64,000 nt of DNA, from positions 248,001 through 312,000 of the forward strand of contig NZ_WHUT02000005.1 in NCBI RefSeq assembly GCF_009380135.2, given 5' to 3'. Both the position numbers and the translations under genes were made by a program. Origin of the DNA: Fertoeibacter niger. GTDB lineage: Bacteria; Pseudomonadota; Alphaproteobacteria; Rhodobacterales; Rhodobacteraceae. Under the pieces are notes generated by a model. It had not been told where the DNA came from and made no database searches. It was given only the letters and a program-made list of their open reading frames with translations. Of this stretch, positions 1 through 7,516 are shown piece after piece. Numbering within the stretch: position 1 is the stretch's first letter; every line of letters begins with the position of its first letter.

Positions 1-858
1 AAGGCCGACCCGTCAGAGCGGGGCGTGGCGATGGTGTTCCAGACCTATGCGTTGTATCCGCACATGACGGTGGCCGAAAACATGGGTTTCGGGCTGAAGA
101 TGACCGGCCACCCCAAGGCCGAGATCGCGGCCAAGGTGACAGAGGCCAGCCGCATCCTGAAACTGGATGATTATCTGGCACGCAAGCCCAAGGCTCTGTC
201 GGGCGGCCAGCGGCAGCGCGTGGCCATCGGCCGGGCCATCGTGCGCGGGCCCGAGGTGTTTTTGTTTGACGAGCCACTGTCGAACCTCGACGCCGAATTG
301 CGGGTGGAAATGCGGGTGGAAATCGCCCGCCTGCACCGCGAGATCGGCGCGACGATGATCTATGTGACCCATGATCAGGTGGAGGCGATGACGCTGGCCG
401 ACAAGATCGTGGTGCTGCGCAAGGGCCGGGTGGAACAGGTGGGCAAGCCGCTGGATCTGTATCACAACCCCGACAACCGGTTTGTCGCCGGTTTCATCGG
501 CAGTCCGGCGATGAATTTCATCGCGGGCACGGTGGAACAGGGGGCCGTGCGCGCGCCGGGCTTGAGTGATGTGCCGGTGCAGACAGGGGTGGCGCTGCCC
601 GGGTCGGGCGCGAAACTGGTCGTGGGCCTGCGCCCGCAACATCTGGCACTGGCGGCGGGCGCGACGCATAGGGTGGAGATGACCGAGGCTTTGGGCGGCG
701 TGTCGTTCATCCACCTGTCGGCACCCGGCGGCGAAAAGCTGGTGGTCGAGGCCAAGGAAGACCCCTCGGTGCGGTTGGGCGACCGGGTGGGTGTCAGCTA
801 TGCCGCTGACAGCGCGCTGTTCTTTGCCGCGGATGAGGCGGGGCGGCGGATCAGGTAG
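1..858 (+). CDS. ABC transporter ATP-binding protein, MalK/UgpC type (5' partial)
   Basis: This is the C-terminal 285 residues of an ATPase that energises a sugar, polyol or glycerol-phosphate type ABC importer at the inner membrane. The open frame enters from the window edge, so the Walker A region and start are missing. Visible in order are the Q-loop (FQTYALYPHM), the signature LSGGQRQRVAIGRA (about residue 66), Walker B (VFLFDEPLSNLD), the H-loop (VTHDQVEAMTLAD) and a TOBE-like C-terminal regulatory domain ending in a DSALFF segment. The substrate cannot be read from an ATPase alone, and the permease and binding-protein genes would lie to the left of the window. The next gene is convergent. 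Confidence 0.93.
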   Translation, partial: KADPSERGVAMVFQTYALYPHMTVAENMGFGLKMTGHPKAEIAAKVTEASRILKLDDYLARKPKALSGGQRQRVAIGRAIVRGPEVFLFDEPLSNLDAELRVEMRVEIARLHREIGATMIYVTHDQVEAMTLADKIVVLRKGRVEQVGKPLDLYHNPDNRFVAGFIGSPAMNFIAGTVEQGAVRAPGLSDVPVQTGVALPGSGAKLVVGLRPQHLALAAGATHRVEMTEALGGVSFIHLSAPGGEKLVVEAKEDPSVRLGDRVGVSYAADSALFFAADEAGRRIR

Positions 859-898
859 TCGGCGCTCATCTGCCCTGCGGGCGACTTTGCCTGCCGTC
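859..898. other. Short convergent intergenic spacer with a possible repeat
   Basis: This 40-bp gap separates two convergent genes. It holds a segment (GCTCATCTGCCC followed by GGCGACTTTGCC) that closely resembles the spacer after pncB near 3829, also directly after a plus-strand stop codon. GGGCGA and TCTGCCC suggest weak dyad symmetry. A bidirectional terminator role is an inference only. Confidence 0.3.
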
Positions 899-1783
899 TC
901 AGCCGCGCTCTGCCGCCAGCCGTGCCTGTTTCTGCCGTTCGCGGAAACGGGCCTTGTCGGCGGGCGCATATTCATCGACGCATGCGGGGCAGGATACGCC
1001 TTGCTCATAGGCCGGGTGGGCTTTGGCTTCGGGCGCAACGGGCCGCCCGCAGGCGTGGCACATGGCATAGGGGCCGGGTTTCAACCCGTAACCCACCGAC
1101 ACGCGCCCGTCGAACACATAGCATTCGCCCCGCCAAAGGCTTTCCGCCTCGGGCACATCCTCCAGATATTTCAGGATGCCGCCTTTCAGGTGAAACACGT
1201 CCTCTACCCCCTGCCCGCGCAGGAAATTGGTGGATTTCTCGCAGCGGATACCGCCGGTGCAGAACATGGCAATGCGCTTGCCGGTGAAACGGTCCTTGTT
1301 GGCCGCCCACCATGCCGGAAACTCGCCAAAGGCCTGCGTGCCGGGGTCAACCGCGCCCTGAAACGTGCCGATCGCCACCTCATAGGCGTTGCGCGTGTCG
1401 ATCACCGCCACATCGGGGGCAGCGATCAGTGCGTTCCAGTCGGCGGCGGCCACATATTGGCCAGTGCCCTGCGTCGGGTCCACATCGGGCTGGCCCATGG
1501 TCACGATCTCGCGCTTCAGCCGCACCTTCATGCGGGCAAAGGGCAGGGTGTCGGAGAAACTTTCCTTCCATTCCAAAGCATCACAGCCCGGCAGGGCGCG
1601 AAGATGCGCCAGCACGGCCGCAACCCCCGCAGCAGGCCCGGCGATGGTGCCATTCACCCCCTCGCCCGCGATCAGCAATGACCCTTTCACCCCCTCGGCC
1701 ACACACAGGGCCTTCAGCGGCGCGATCAGCGCCGCCGGGTCGGGGAAACGGGTGAAGTGATACAGCGCGGCAATGGTCAGCAT
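899..1783 (-). CDS. trhO: tRNA uridine(34) hydroxylase TrhO (rhodanese-family, YceA-like)
   Basis: This 294-residue protein matches the TrhO/YceA family, which makes 5-hydroxyuridine at the wobble position of tRNA using oxygen. A ferredoxin-like N-terminal domain (about 1-105) is followed by a rhodanese domain with the loop CTGGIRCEKS (Cys175 and Cys181, the first being the expected active residue). The C-terminus carries two CxxC pairs (CHAC, CPAC) and a basic tail, as is usual in this family. The start was set at 1783 because it gives the family-typical N-terminus MLTIAALYHF; the frame stays open upstream but only as antisense to pncA. It is divergent from pncA. Confidence 0.93.
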   Translation of the reverse strand: MLTIAALYHFTRFPDPAALIAPLKALCVAEGVKGSLLIAGEGVNGTIAGPAAGVAAVLAHLRALPGCDALEWKESFSDTLPFARMKVRLKREIVTMGQPDVDPTQGTGQYVAAADWNALIAAPDVAVIDTRNAYEVAIGTFQGAVDPGTQAFGEFPAWWAANKDRFTGKRIAMFCTGGIRCEKSTNFLRGQGVEDVFHLKGGILKYLEDVPEAESLWRGECYVFDGRVSVGYGLKPGPYAMCHACGRPVAPEAKAHPAYEQGVSCPACVDEYAPADKARFRERQKQARLAAERG

Positions 1784-1897
1784 TCCCGCTGATTGCCGCC
1801 GCGCTCGCCAAATTGCAAGCCCCGGGTCATGACGCGGCCATTGACGAAGGCAAAAGCCCCCCTTACCCAAAGCCATTGGAATGTAACGGAGGCTGCG

Positions 1898-2503
1898 ATG
1901 CGCCCCAACACTGACGCCCTGATCGTGATCGACGTGCAGAATGATTTCTGCCCCGGCGGCGCGCTGGCCGTGGCGGGGGGCGATGCGATCATTCCCCGGA
2001 TCAATGCGTTGCTGGGGGATTTCCCGGTCAAGGTGCTGACGCAGGACTGGCATCCGGCCAACCACACAAGCTTTGCCGCCAACCACGATGCGGCCCCGTT
2101 CAGCCTTACCGAAATGCCCTATGGCCCGCAGGTGCTATGGCCCACGCATTGCGTGCAGGGCACGGCGGGGGCCGAATTTCACCCAACGCTTGACACCCAT
2201 CCCGCCGATCTGGTGATCCGCAAGGGGTTCAACCCCGGCATCGACAGCTATTCGGCGTTCTTCGAGAATGATCGTAGCACCCCCACCGGGCTGGAGGGGT
2301 ATCTGCGCACGCGCGGGGTCACGGCGATCACGCTGACCGGCCTCGCCACCGATTTCTGCGTGGCCTATTCGGCGCTGGATGCGGCGCGGCTGGGCTTTGC
2401 CGTGACCGTTCTGCAAGGCGCCTGCGGGGCGATTGATCTGGACGGGTCACTGGCCCGGATGCTGGCCGAAATGCGCGCCGCCGGTGTGGCGCTGGAGGCC
2501 TGA
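1898..2503 (+). CDS. pncA: Nicotinamidase
   Basis: This 201-residue isochorismatase-fold hydrolase deamidates nicotinamide to nicotinate in NAD salvage. The catalytic triad reads as Asp12 (VIDVQNDFCPGG), Lys109 and Cys154 (TDFCVAYSALD). Metal ligands match Asp50, His52 and His84 (QDWHPANH, WPTHC). The start at 1898 is preceded by a GGAGG ribosome-binding site six bases upstream, so the longer open frame was not used. The next gene, pncB, starts 28 bp after the stop and carries out the following pathway step, so the two are probably co-transcribed. Confidence 0.95.
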   Translation: MRPNTDALIVIDVQNDFCPGGALAVAGGDAIIPRINALLGDFPVKVLTQDWHPANHTSFAANHDAAPFSLTEMPYGPQVLWPTHCVQGTAGAEFHPTLDTHPADLVIRKGFNPGIDSYSAFFENDRSTPTGLEGYLRTRGVTAITLTGLATDFCVAYSALDAARLGFAVTVLQGACGAIDLDGSLARMLAEMRAAGVALEA

Positions 2504-2531
2504 TTGGGCAATAACCTGACGGAGAAAAGTC

Positions 2532-3824
2532 ATGGCTGATATTGCCACCCGCGTTCACAACCACAAATGGAAGATCGACCCGATCGTGCGGTCGCTGATC
2601 GACACCGATTTCTACAAGCTGCTGATGTGCCAGTCGGTTTTCCGCAACAAGCCAGACACCAACGTGACCTTCAGCCTGATCAACCGCACCAAGACCATCC
2701 GTCTGGCCGAGTTGGTGGATGAGGGCGAGTTGCGTGAGCAGCTGGACCATATCCGCACGTTGCGCCTGTCGCGCGGCGAGTCGACCTTCCTGCGCGGAAA
2801 CACGTTTTACGGCAAGCGCCAGATGTTCCGCCCCGATTTCATGGAATGGTTCGAGGGCATGCAGCTGCCGCCCTACCATCTGGAAAAGCGCGACGGGCAG
2901 TATGAGCTGACGTTCGAGGGCAAATGGCCCGAGGTCATGCTGTGGGAAATTCCCGCGCTGGCGGTGTTGATGGAGTTGCGCAGCCGGGCCGTGCTGGAAC
3001 GGCTGGGCCGGTTTGAAATTCAGGTGCTTTATGCCCGGGCCATGACAAAGCTGTGGGAAAAGATCGAGCGGCTGCGGCAGATCGACGGGCTGAAGATCGC
3101 CGATTTCGGCACGCGGCGGCGGCATTCCTTTCTGTGGCAGGACTGGTGCGTGCAGGCCATGCAGGAGGGGCTGGGGCCAAAATTCATCGGCACCTCAAAC
3201 TGCCTGATCGCGCTGAGGCATGAGGTGGAGGCCATCGGCACCAATGCCCACGAACTGCCGATGGTCTATTCGGCGCTGGCCAGGGATGACGCCGAACTGG
3301 CGCAGGCGCCCTATCAGGTGCTGGCCGACTGGCACGAGGAACATGACGGCAACCTGCGCATCATCCTGCCCGATACGTTCGGCACGGAAGGCTTCCTTTC
3401 CCGCGCGCCCGACTGGCTGACGACATGGACCGGCATCCGCATCGACAGTGGCGATCCGGCGACGGGCGCGGAAACCGCGATCCGCTGGTGGCAGTCGCGC
3501 GGCGAAGACCCGCGGCAAAAGCTGGTGATCTTTTCCGACGGGCTGGATGTGGGCAAGATCGAGGAATTGCACCGCCAGTTCACCGGGCGGGTGAAGGTGT
3601 CGTTCGGCTGGGGCACGATGCTGACCAATGATTTCAGGGGCTTGGTGCCGGATGACGGGCTGGCCCCGTTCAGTCTGGTGTGCAAGGCCGTGTCGGCCAA
3701 TGGCCGCCCCACGGTAAAACTGTCGGACAACCCGAACAAGGCGATGGGCCCGGCCGACCAGATCGCCCGCTACAAGCGGGTGTTCGGCGTGGGGGATCAG
3801 GCGGCGGTGGAGGTGGTGGTCTGA
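2532..3824 (+). CDS. pncB: Nicotinate phosphoribosyltransferase
   Basis: This 430-residue enzyme joins nicotinate to phosphoribosyl pyrophosphate to give nicotinate mononucleotide, the committed step of the Preiss-Handler NAD route. Recognisable are LIDTDFYKLLMCQ near the N-terminus, FGTRRRHSFLWQ, GTNAHELPM with the conserved phospho-accepting histidine near residue 240, and IRIDSGDP. It is slightly longer than the roughly 400-residue enterobacterial enzyme. A GGAG ribosome-binding site lies just before the ATG. It follows pncA, so nicotinamide is turned into the mononucleotide by adjacent genes. Confidence 0.96.
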   Translation: MADIATRVHNHKWKIDPIVRSLIDTDFYKLLMCQSVFRNKPDTNVTFSLINRTKTIRLAELVDEGELREQLDHIRTLRLSRGESTFLRGNTFYGKRQMFRPDFMEWFEGMQLPPYHLEKRDGQYELTFEGKWPEVMLWEIPALAVLMELRSRAVLERLGRFEIQVLYARAMTKLWEKIERLRQIDGLKIADFGTRRRHSFLWQDWCVQAMQEGLGPKFIGTSNCLIALRHEVEAIGTNAHELPMVYSALARDDAELAQAPYQVLADWHEEHDGNLRIILPDTFGTEGFLSRAPDWLTTWTGIRIDSGDPATGAETAIRWWQSRGEDPRQKLVIFSDGLDVGKIEELHRQFTGRVKVSFGWGTMLTNDFRGLVPDDGLAPFSLVCKAVSANGRPTVKLSDNPNKAMGPADQIARYKRVFGVGDQAAVEVVV

Positions 3825-3896
3825 CGCCGCTCATCCGCCCATCCCAGGCGATTTCGCCGGACATGGCAGGACAGACCGGCAGGGAAAGATGCTGCC

Positions 3897-4826
3897 CTAC
3901 CCCAGCACCTGCCCTGCGCACATCAATGCACGATCGATATGCTTTCGATGCACCGGGTCGGCCAGCGGCAGGCGTGGCGCGACCCAGCCCACCGAGGCCA
4001 GCGTGCGCATCAGGGTGAACAGCGTCACCTGTTCCGCATCGACCGCGCGCAGGCTGGCATAGCCAGCAATCAGGCTGTCGCGGATGGCGGGGAAATGCGG
4101 TTCATACAGGTTCTGCGACAGCACCGTGCCCAGATCGTAAAGCCGGTAGCCAAAGCCGCAATCGTCAAAGTCGATCAGCGTCAGCGCGCCACTATCCACA
4201 AACACATTCTCGCGCAGCACATCGGCGTGGATCAGGCCAAAGCCCGGCCCGGCTTCGGGCAGATCAGCCAGCCTGCCTCGCAGCAGATCGCGGGCCGCAT
4301 ACAAGACTTCGGCCTCGGGCGGGGTTAGCAAGGGATGCTCCCAGAACCGGCCCCAGAACGGAGCCTCGCCCAGCAGGCCCGCCCTGTCCCAGCGCGGGCG
4401 CTGGAAACCGGGGGGCAGGGCCAGCGCATCCGTGGCGTCATGCATCTGCGCCAGCAGACGCCCCAGCGCGTGATGCACCGCCGCCTGTGCCGCCGCATTG
4501 CCGGTCAAGGGCACCCGGGCCTCGCCCAGCGCGGCACCTTCCACCCATGAGATTGCCGACGCATGTTGCCCCGGCACATAGCTCGCCAGCAGGTCGCCCG
4601 ACAGGCAGGGCAAGGGCCGGGGCACGGCCACACCTGCATCGGCAAGTGCCGCGCACCACCACAGTTCGGACCTGATCGCATCTGCCGACTGATATCCCGC
4701 CCGGTGCAGCCGCAGCGCGGCGCGCGTGCCATCGGCGCAGGTCATGGCGTAAACCGCGTTCTCGCGGTGACCCAGCAGGCGCAGGTCGCGCCCACCCCAG
4801 AAGGCCGCAGCGGCCTCAACGCTCAT
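3897..4826 (-). CDS. APH-fold small-molecule kinase (hydroxylysine/ethanolamine-kinase-like candidate)
   Basis: This 309-residue protein has the aminoglycoside-phosphotransferase fold used to phosphorylate small alcohols or amines in the cytosol. The catalytic loop HADVLREN gives Asp202 and Asn207, and LIDFDDCG supplies the metal-binding Asp219. Its start codon overlaps the stop of the upstream class-III aminotransferase by four bases (ATGA), so the two are translationally coupled. Family knowledge: kinases of this type pair with class-III PLP phospho-lyases that act on the phosphorylated amino alcohol (ethanolamine phosphate, phosphohydroxylysine). By inference this pair could phosphorylate and then deaminate such a compound; a homoserine- or choline-type substrate is also possible. 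Confidence 0.8.
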   Translation of the reverse strand: MSVEAAAAFWGGRDLRLLGHRENAVYAMTCADGTRAALRLHRAGYQSADAIRSELWWCAALADAGVAVPRPLPCLSGDLLASYVPGQHASAISWVEGAALGEARVPLTGNAAAQAAVHHALGRLLAQMHDATDALALPPGFQRPRWDRAGLLGEAPFWGRFWEHPLLTPPEAEVLYAARDLLRGRLADLPEAGPGFGLIHADVLRENVFVDSGALTLIDFDDCGFGYRLYDLGTVLSQNLYEPHFPAIRDSLIAGYASLRAVDAEQVTLFTLMRTLASVGWVAPRLPLADPVHRKHIDRALMCAGQVLG

Positions 4827-6100
4827 GCCGCAACCGGCGTTTCGCGCAGCGCCTGTTCCAGCGCGTCGATAAGGCTGTCGGCATTTTCCAGCGAAAATAC
4901 CAGCGGTGGGCGGATTTTCAGGGTGTTCGCTCCGCGTCCGATCCGGTTCAGCAGGAACCCCCGTGCCACCATCGCCTCGACCAGATCGGCCACAAAGGCT
5001 GTGGCGGGCGTCATCGCATCATCCAGCACGAATTCCGCGCCAAAGAACAGCCCCGCACCCCGCACCTCGGCCAGCAGCGGGTGGCGCAATGCGCGCATCC
5101 TGTCCATCACATGCGCCGACACAGTGGCGGCCTGCGCCTGCAACCCCTCATCCGCCATCACATCCAGCACGGCCAGACAGGCAGCGGCCGACACCGGATT
5201 TCCGCCAAAGGTGTTGAAATAGCCGAATGCCTCGCGGAATGCGCCCATCACATCGGGCCGCGCCAGCACCGCCCCCACCGGATGCCCGTTGGCCATGGGT
5301 TTGCCCACCGTCACCACATCCGGCGCGAAACCCAGCCAGTCATGCCCCCAGAAGTGGCTGCCCACCCGGCCAAAGCCCGGCTGCACCTCATCCGCGATCA
5401 CCAGCCCGCCCGCCTTGCGGATCACCGCAACCGTGGGGTCAAGAAAACCCGGGGCCACGGCGGGCAGGCCTTCATTGGCGAAAACCGGGCACAGGATCAT
5501 GCCGGAAAAGCCGTGGCCTGCCGCCTCCAGTTCCGCAATCGCGCGGGCGACATGGGCGGCAAAGGCCTGCGCCTGTCCGTCAACGCTGCCACCCACGGGG
5601 CGCAGGCTGTCAGGTGCCGGCACGAACCGCACATGGCCCGGATAGCCCCCGATCGGCGGGCGGCGGGTGGACAGGGCAGATACAGCGGCGGTGTTGCCGT
5701 GATAGGTGTTGTCGGTGGCGATGATGCCGGTCTTGCCCGTCACCGCCTGCGCCATGCGCAGGGCGATGTCATTCGCCTCGGACCCGGTGCAGGTCATGAT
5801 GGCCTGGCTGATGCCATGGCCCAGATGGCCGGTCAGCCGTTCGATATAATCCAGCACATTGTCGTGCAGGTAACGGGTGTGGGTGTTCAGCACCGCCGCC
5901 TGACCGGCAATCGCGGCCACCACGCGGGGGTGGCAATGGCCCACATGCGCCACGTTGTTATAGCAATCCAGATAGCGTTTGCCCGCCGCATCCCACAGCC
6001 AGACGCCCTGCCCCCGCACCAGATGCACCGGGTTGCGGTAAAAGGTGGGCACATTCGGCCCCATCAGCCGCGCGCGGCGGGCCAGCATGTCTTCGGTCAT
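4823..6100 (-). CDS. Class-III PLP aminotransferase / candidate phospho-lyase
   Basis: This 425-residue PLP enzyme of the class-III (omega) aminotransferase family has YNNVAHVGHCHP near residue 47, TGSEANDIALRMA around 106, the PLP-contacting Asp237 in IADEVQPGFGRVG, and the Schiff-base Lys267 in VGKPMANG. The overall pattern resembles the AGXT2-like proteins, which include ethanolamine-phosphate and phosphohydroxylysine phospho-lyases as well as true aminotransferases. It overlaps arfB upstream and the kinase downstream by four bases each, giving a tightly coupled three-gene unit. The kinase partner favours a phospho-lyase role, but sequence reading alone cannot separate lyase from transaminase. 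Confidence 0.85.
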   Translation of the reverse strand: MTEDMLARRARLMGPNVPTFYRNPVHLVRGQGVWLWDAAGKRYLDCYNNVAHVGHCHPRVVAAIAGQAAVLNTHTRYLHDNVLDYIERLTGHLGHGISQAIMTCTGSEANDIALRMAQAVTGKTGIIATDNTYHGNTAAVSALSTRRPPIGGYPGHVRFVPAPDSLRPVGGSVDGQAQAFAAHVARAIAELEAAGHGFSGMILCPVFANEGLPAVAPGFLDPTVAVIRKAGGLVIADEVQPGFGRVGSHFWGHDWLGFAPDVVTVGKPMANGHPVGAVLARPDVMGAFREAFGYFNTFGGNPVSAAACLAVLDVMADEGLQAQAATVSAHVMDRMRALRHPLLAEVRGAGLFFGAEFVLDDAMTPATAFVADLVEAMVARGFLLNRIGRGANTLKIRPPLVFSLENADSLIDALEQALRETPVAA

Positions 6101-6519
6101 TCGTCCTCGCTGATTTTGCCGCGGGCGGCCTTCACCTCGCCGCGCACGGCCTTCGCCACCAGACGGCGGCGCTGACTGCCCAATGTGGGCTTGGTGGCGA
6201 TGCGGCGTTTCGGGGCGACCAGTGCCGCGCGGATCATTTCCGCCAGCCGTTCGCGCGCCAGTTCGCGGTTGCGCGTCTGGCTGCGGGTTTCCTCGGCATG
6301 GATCACGATGGCGCCTTCGGTTGTCCAGCGCCGCCCGGCCAGCTTTTTCAGCCGCGCCTTGACCGGGGCTGACAGATGCGGGCTGCGTTCCGCCTCGAAC
6401 CGCAATTCCACGGCGGTTTCCACCTTGTTCACATTCTGCCCGCCGGGGCCGGAAGAGCGCGAGAAATTCTCGGTCAATTCCCAGTCAGCCAGGGTGATAT
6501 GATCATTGATGCGCAGCAT
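6097..6519 (-). CDS. arfB: Alternative ribosome-rescue factor / aminoacyl-tRNA hydrolase ArfB
   Basis: This 140-residue protein frees ribosomes stalled on non-stop mRNA by hydrolysing the peptidyl-tRNA. The GGQ motif lies at residues 26-28 within SSGPGGQNVNKVETAVELR, as in release-factor domain 3. The C-terminus is rich in lysine and arginine, matching the tail that ArfB places in the empty mRNA channel. It is the first gene of a coupled unit with the aminotransferase and kinase. Its leader contains a terminator-like hairpin and, further upstream, an 18-codon ORF, so attenuation of arfB is conceivable (see 6580-6751). Confidence 0.93.
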   Translation of the reverse strand: MLRINDHITLADWELTENFSRSSGPGGQNVNKVETAVELRFEAERSPHLSAPVKARLKKLAGRRWTTEGAIVIHAEETRSQTRNRELARERLAEMIRAALVAPKRRIATKPTLGSQRRRLVAKAVRGEVKAARGKISEDE

Positions 6520-6579
6520 GGGCGCAAACTAGCCGTAAAAGCGCGCGGTGAAAAAGCCCTTTATTGCAGCAGTCAAAGA

Positions 6580-6609
6580 GAAAGGGCCGCCTTGGAGGGC
6601 GACCCTTTC
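6580..6609 (-). terminator. Intrinsic-terminator-like hairpin between the small ORF and arfB
   Basis: A 12-bp stem (6580-6591 with 6598-6609) encloses a 6-base loop. In minus-strand RNA the single non-Watson-Crick position is a G-U wobble, but in plus-strand RNA it is a C-A mismatch, so the minus orientation is favoured. On that strand UCUUU follows, a short and imperfect U tract. A CCUUGG segment just upstream (6616-6621) can pair with CCAAGG spanning the loop and 3' arm (6590-6595), which would disrupt this hairpin. Confidence 0.6.
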
Positions 6610-6678
6610 CGAGATCCAAGGAGATGAGCCAGTTAGGTTCAATCCCAATTGGTGGTCTGTTTATCCAGAGGGTTGCCC

Positions 6679-6735
6679 CTAGAAAACACCCCCTCCAACT
6701 GTCCCGACGCGTCTCTCCAACATCACTCTAGACAC
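6679..6735 (-). CDS. 18-residue small ORF with an extreme Shine-Dalgarno sequence (leader-peptide candidate)
   Basis: A GTG-initiated frame encodes MSRVMLERRVGTVGGGVF and stops at TAG. It is preceded, at ideal spacing, by GGAGG inside a 17-base stretch (6735-6751) whose complement equals the 3' end of 16S rRNA, CTGGATCACCTCCTTTC. This is a far longer anti-SD match than at any other start in the window. The unit is closed downstream by the hairpin at 6580-6609 and lies between the yhhQ-like gene and arfB. I do not recognise the peptide. It could be a leader peptide, a ribosome-stalling element, a tiny protein, or an RNA whose function is to bind the anti-SD. Confidence 0.5.
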   Translation of the reverse strand: MSRVMLERRVGTVGGGVF

Positions 6736-6736
6736 T

Positions 6737-6750
6737 GGATCACCTCCTTT
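6737..6750 (-). promoter_or_regulatory. Fully complementary Shine-Dalgarno for the 18-codon ORF
   Basis: On the minus strand the sequence AAAGGAGGTGATCC is an exact complement of the last 14 bases of bacterial 16S rRNA (GGATCACCTCCTTT). The GTG start follows GGAGG by seven bases. A TTGACA hexamer further upstream (near 6790-6796) may be the -35 box of this unit; no strong -10 box is apparent. Confidence 0.6.
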
Positions 6751-6804
6751 CAAAAGTTGCCGATAAGCGAAGGTTGACACAGATTTGGTGTTTGTCAAAA
6801 GTTT

Positions 6805-7428
6805 TTACGCAACCCGTGCGGTCAATTTGGCAACGATCAGCCGGAATGGCAAAAGTGCCACCAAAGCAAGCGAAAGTTTGACGGACCAATCGGCCACCGC
6901 CAGCGACACCCAGAGCGGGGCCATTGGCCCGAAACCCAGCAAAGGCAGGGTTTCGTTGGCCCAGGCCACATCATTGCCGGGTTCCAGCCAGGCCAGCGCG
7001 GTGGAAAAGGCAATGCTGAAAAACAGGGCAGTATCCAGCGTGGATCCGATCAGCGTGGAAACCAGCGGCGCGTGCCACCAGGCAGCGTTGCGCAGACGGT
7101 CGAACACGGCCACGTCCAAAAGCTGCGCCACCAGAAACGCCACGCCAGACCCCAGCGCCACCCGCAGCGTGACCAAGGGGCCAAACTCGCCCATGATCTG
7201 CGTGCCGATCAGCGAACAGGCAACACCCACGGCAAAGCCCACCAGCACGACACGCCGGGCGGCGGCAGCGCCATAGACGCGGTTCATCACATCGGTGACG
7301 AGAAAGGCCAGCGGATAGGTGAATGCGCCCCAGGTCAGCCATTGGCCGAACAGGAACTGCACAAGGATGTTGGAGGCCACCACAATGGCGGCCATGGCAA
7401 GAATGCCGGGAAGATGGGTGCGGGTCAT
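6805..7428 (-). CDS. Queuosine precursor transporter (YhhQ/DUF165 family)
   Basis: This 207-residue integral membrane protein matches the YhhQ/COG1738 family, which imports queuine precursors (preQ0/preQ1) for tRNA queuosine. About six hydrophobic segments alternate with short loops. Motifs seen are FTYPLAFLVTDVMNRVYG near residue 35 and a conserved SLIGTQIMGEFG region. The ATG at 7428 was preferred to the one six bases upstream because GGA then sits seven bases before it. The 5' leader (7435-7510) contains an A6 tract and GC-rich hairpins, examined as a possible preQ1 riboswitch. The gene upstream on this strand encodes an unrelated secreted protein. Confidence 0.88.
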   Translation of the reverse strand: MTRTHLPGILAMAAIVVASNILVQFLFGQWLTWGAFTYPLAFLVTDVMNRVYGAAAARRVVLVGFAVGVACSLIGTQIMGEFGPLVTLRVALGSGVAFLVAQLLDVAVFDRLRNAAWWHAPLVSTLIGSTLDTALFFSIAFSTALAWLEPGNDVAWANETLPLLGFGPMAPLWVSLAVADWSVKLSLALVALLPFRLIVAKLTARVA

Positions 7429-7434
7429 GATCAT

Positions 7435-7516
7435 ATCCGTTTTTTACAAGGTCGCGGAGACTTGGCCCCCACCATGGGGACGCGGGCCACTACCCCCCCT
7501 TGCCGGGCGATGTCAA
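7435..7516 (-). promoter_or_regulatory. Promoter and structured leader of the queuosine-precursor transporter
   Basis: A TTGACA -35 hexamer (7511-7516) overlaps the end of the upstream gene. A weak -10 (GTAGTG or TAGTGG) lies 17-18 bases downstream. The expected leader of about 50 bases has a GTCCCC/GGGGGC hairpin and ends in TTGTAAAAAACGGAT just before the start codon. The A-rich stretch recalls the tail of preQ1-I aptamers, but I could not complete the P1/P2 pairing, so a riboswitch is only a suggestion. Confidence 0.3.

Noticed and set aside
6735-6751. Seventeen bases identical to the 3' end of 16S rRNA, as if a 16S fragment
   Set aside because: Similarity stops on both sides, no other rRNA sequence is nearby, and on the minus strand it is perfectly placed as a Shine-Dalgarno sequence for the 18-codon ORF.
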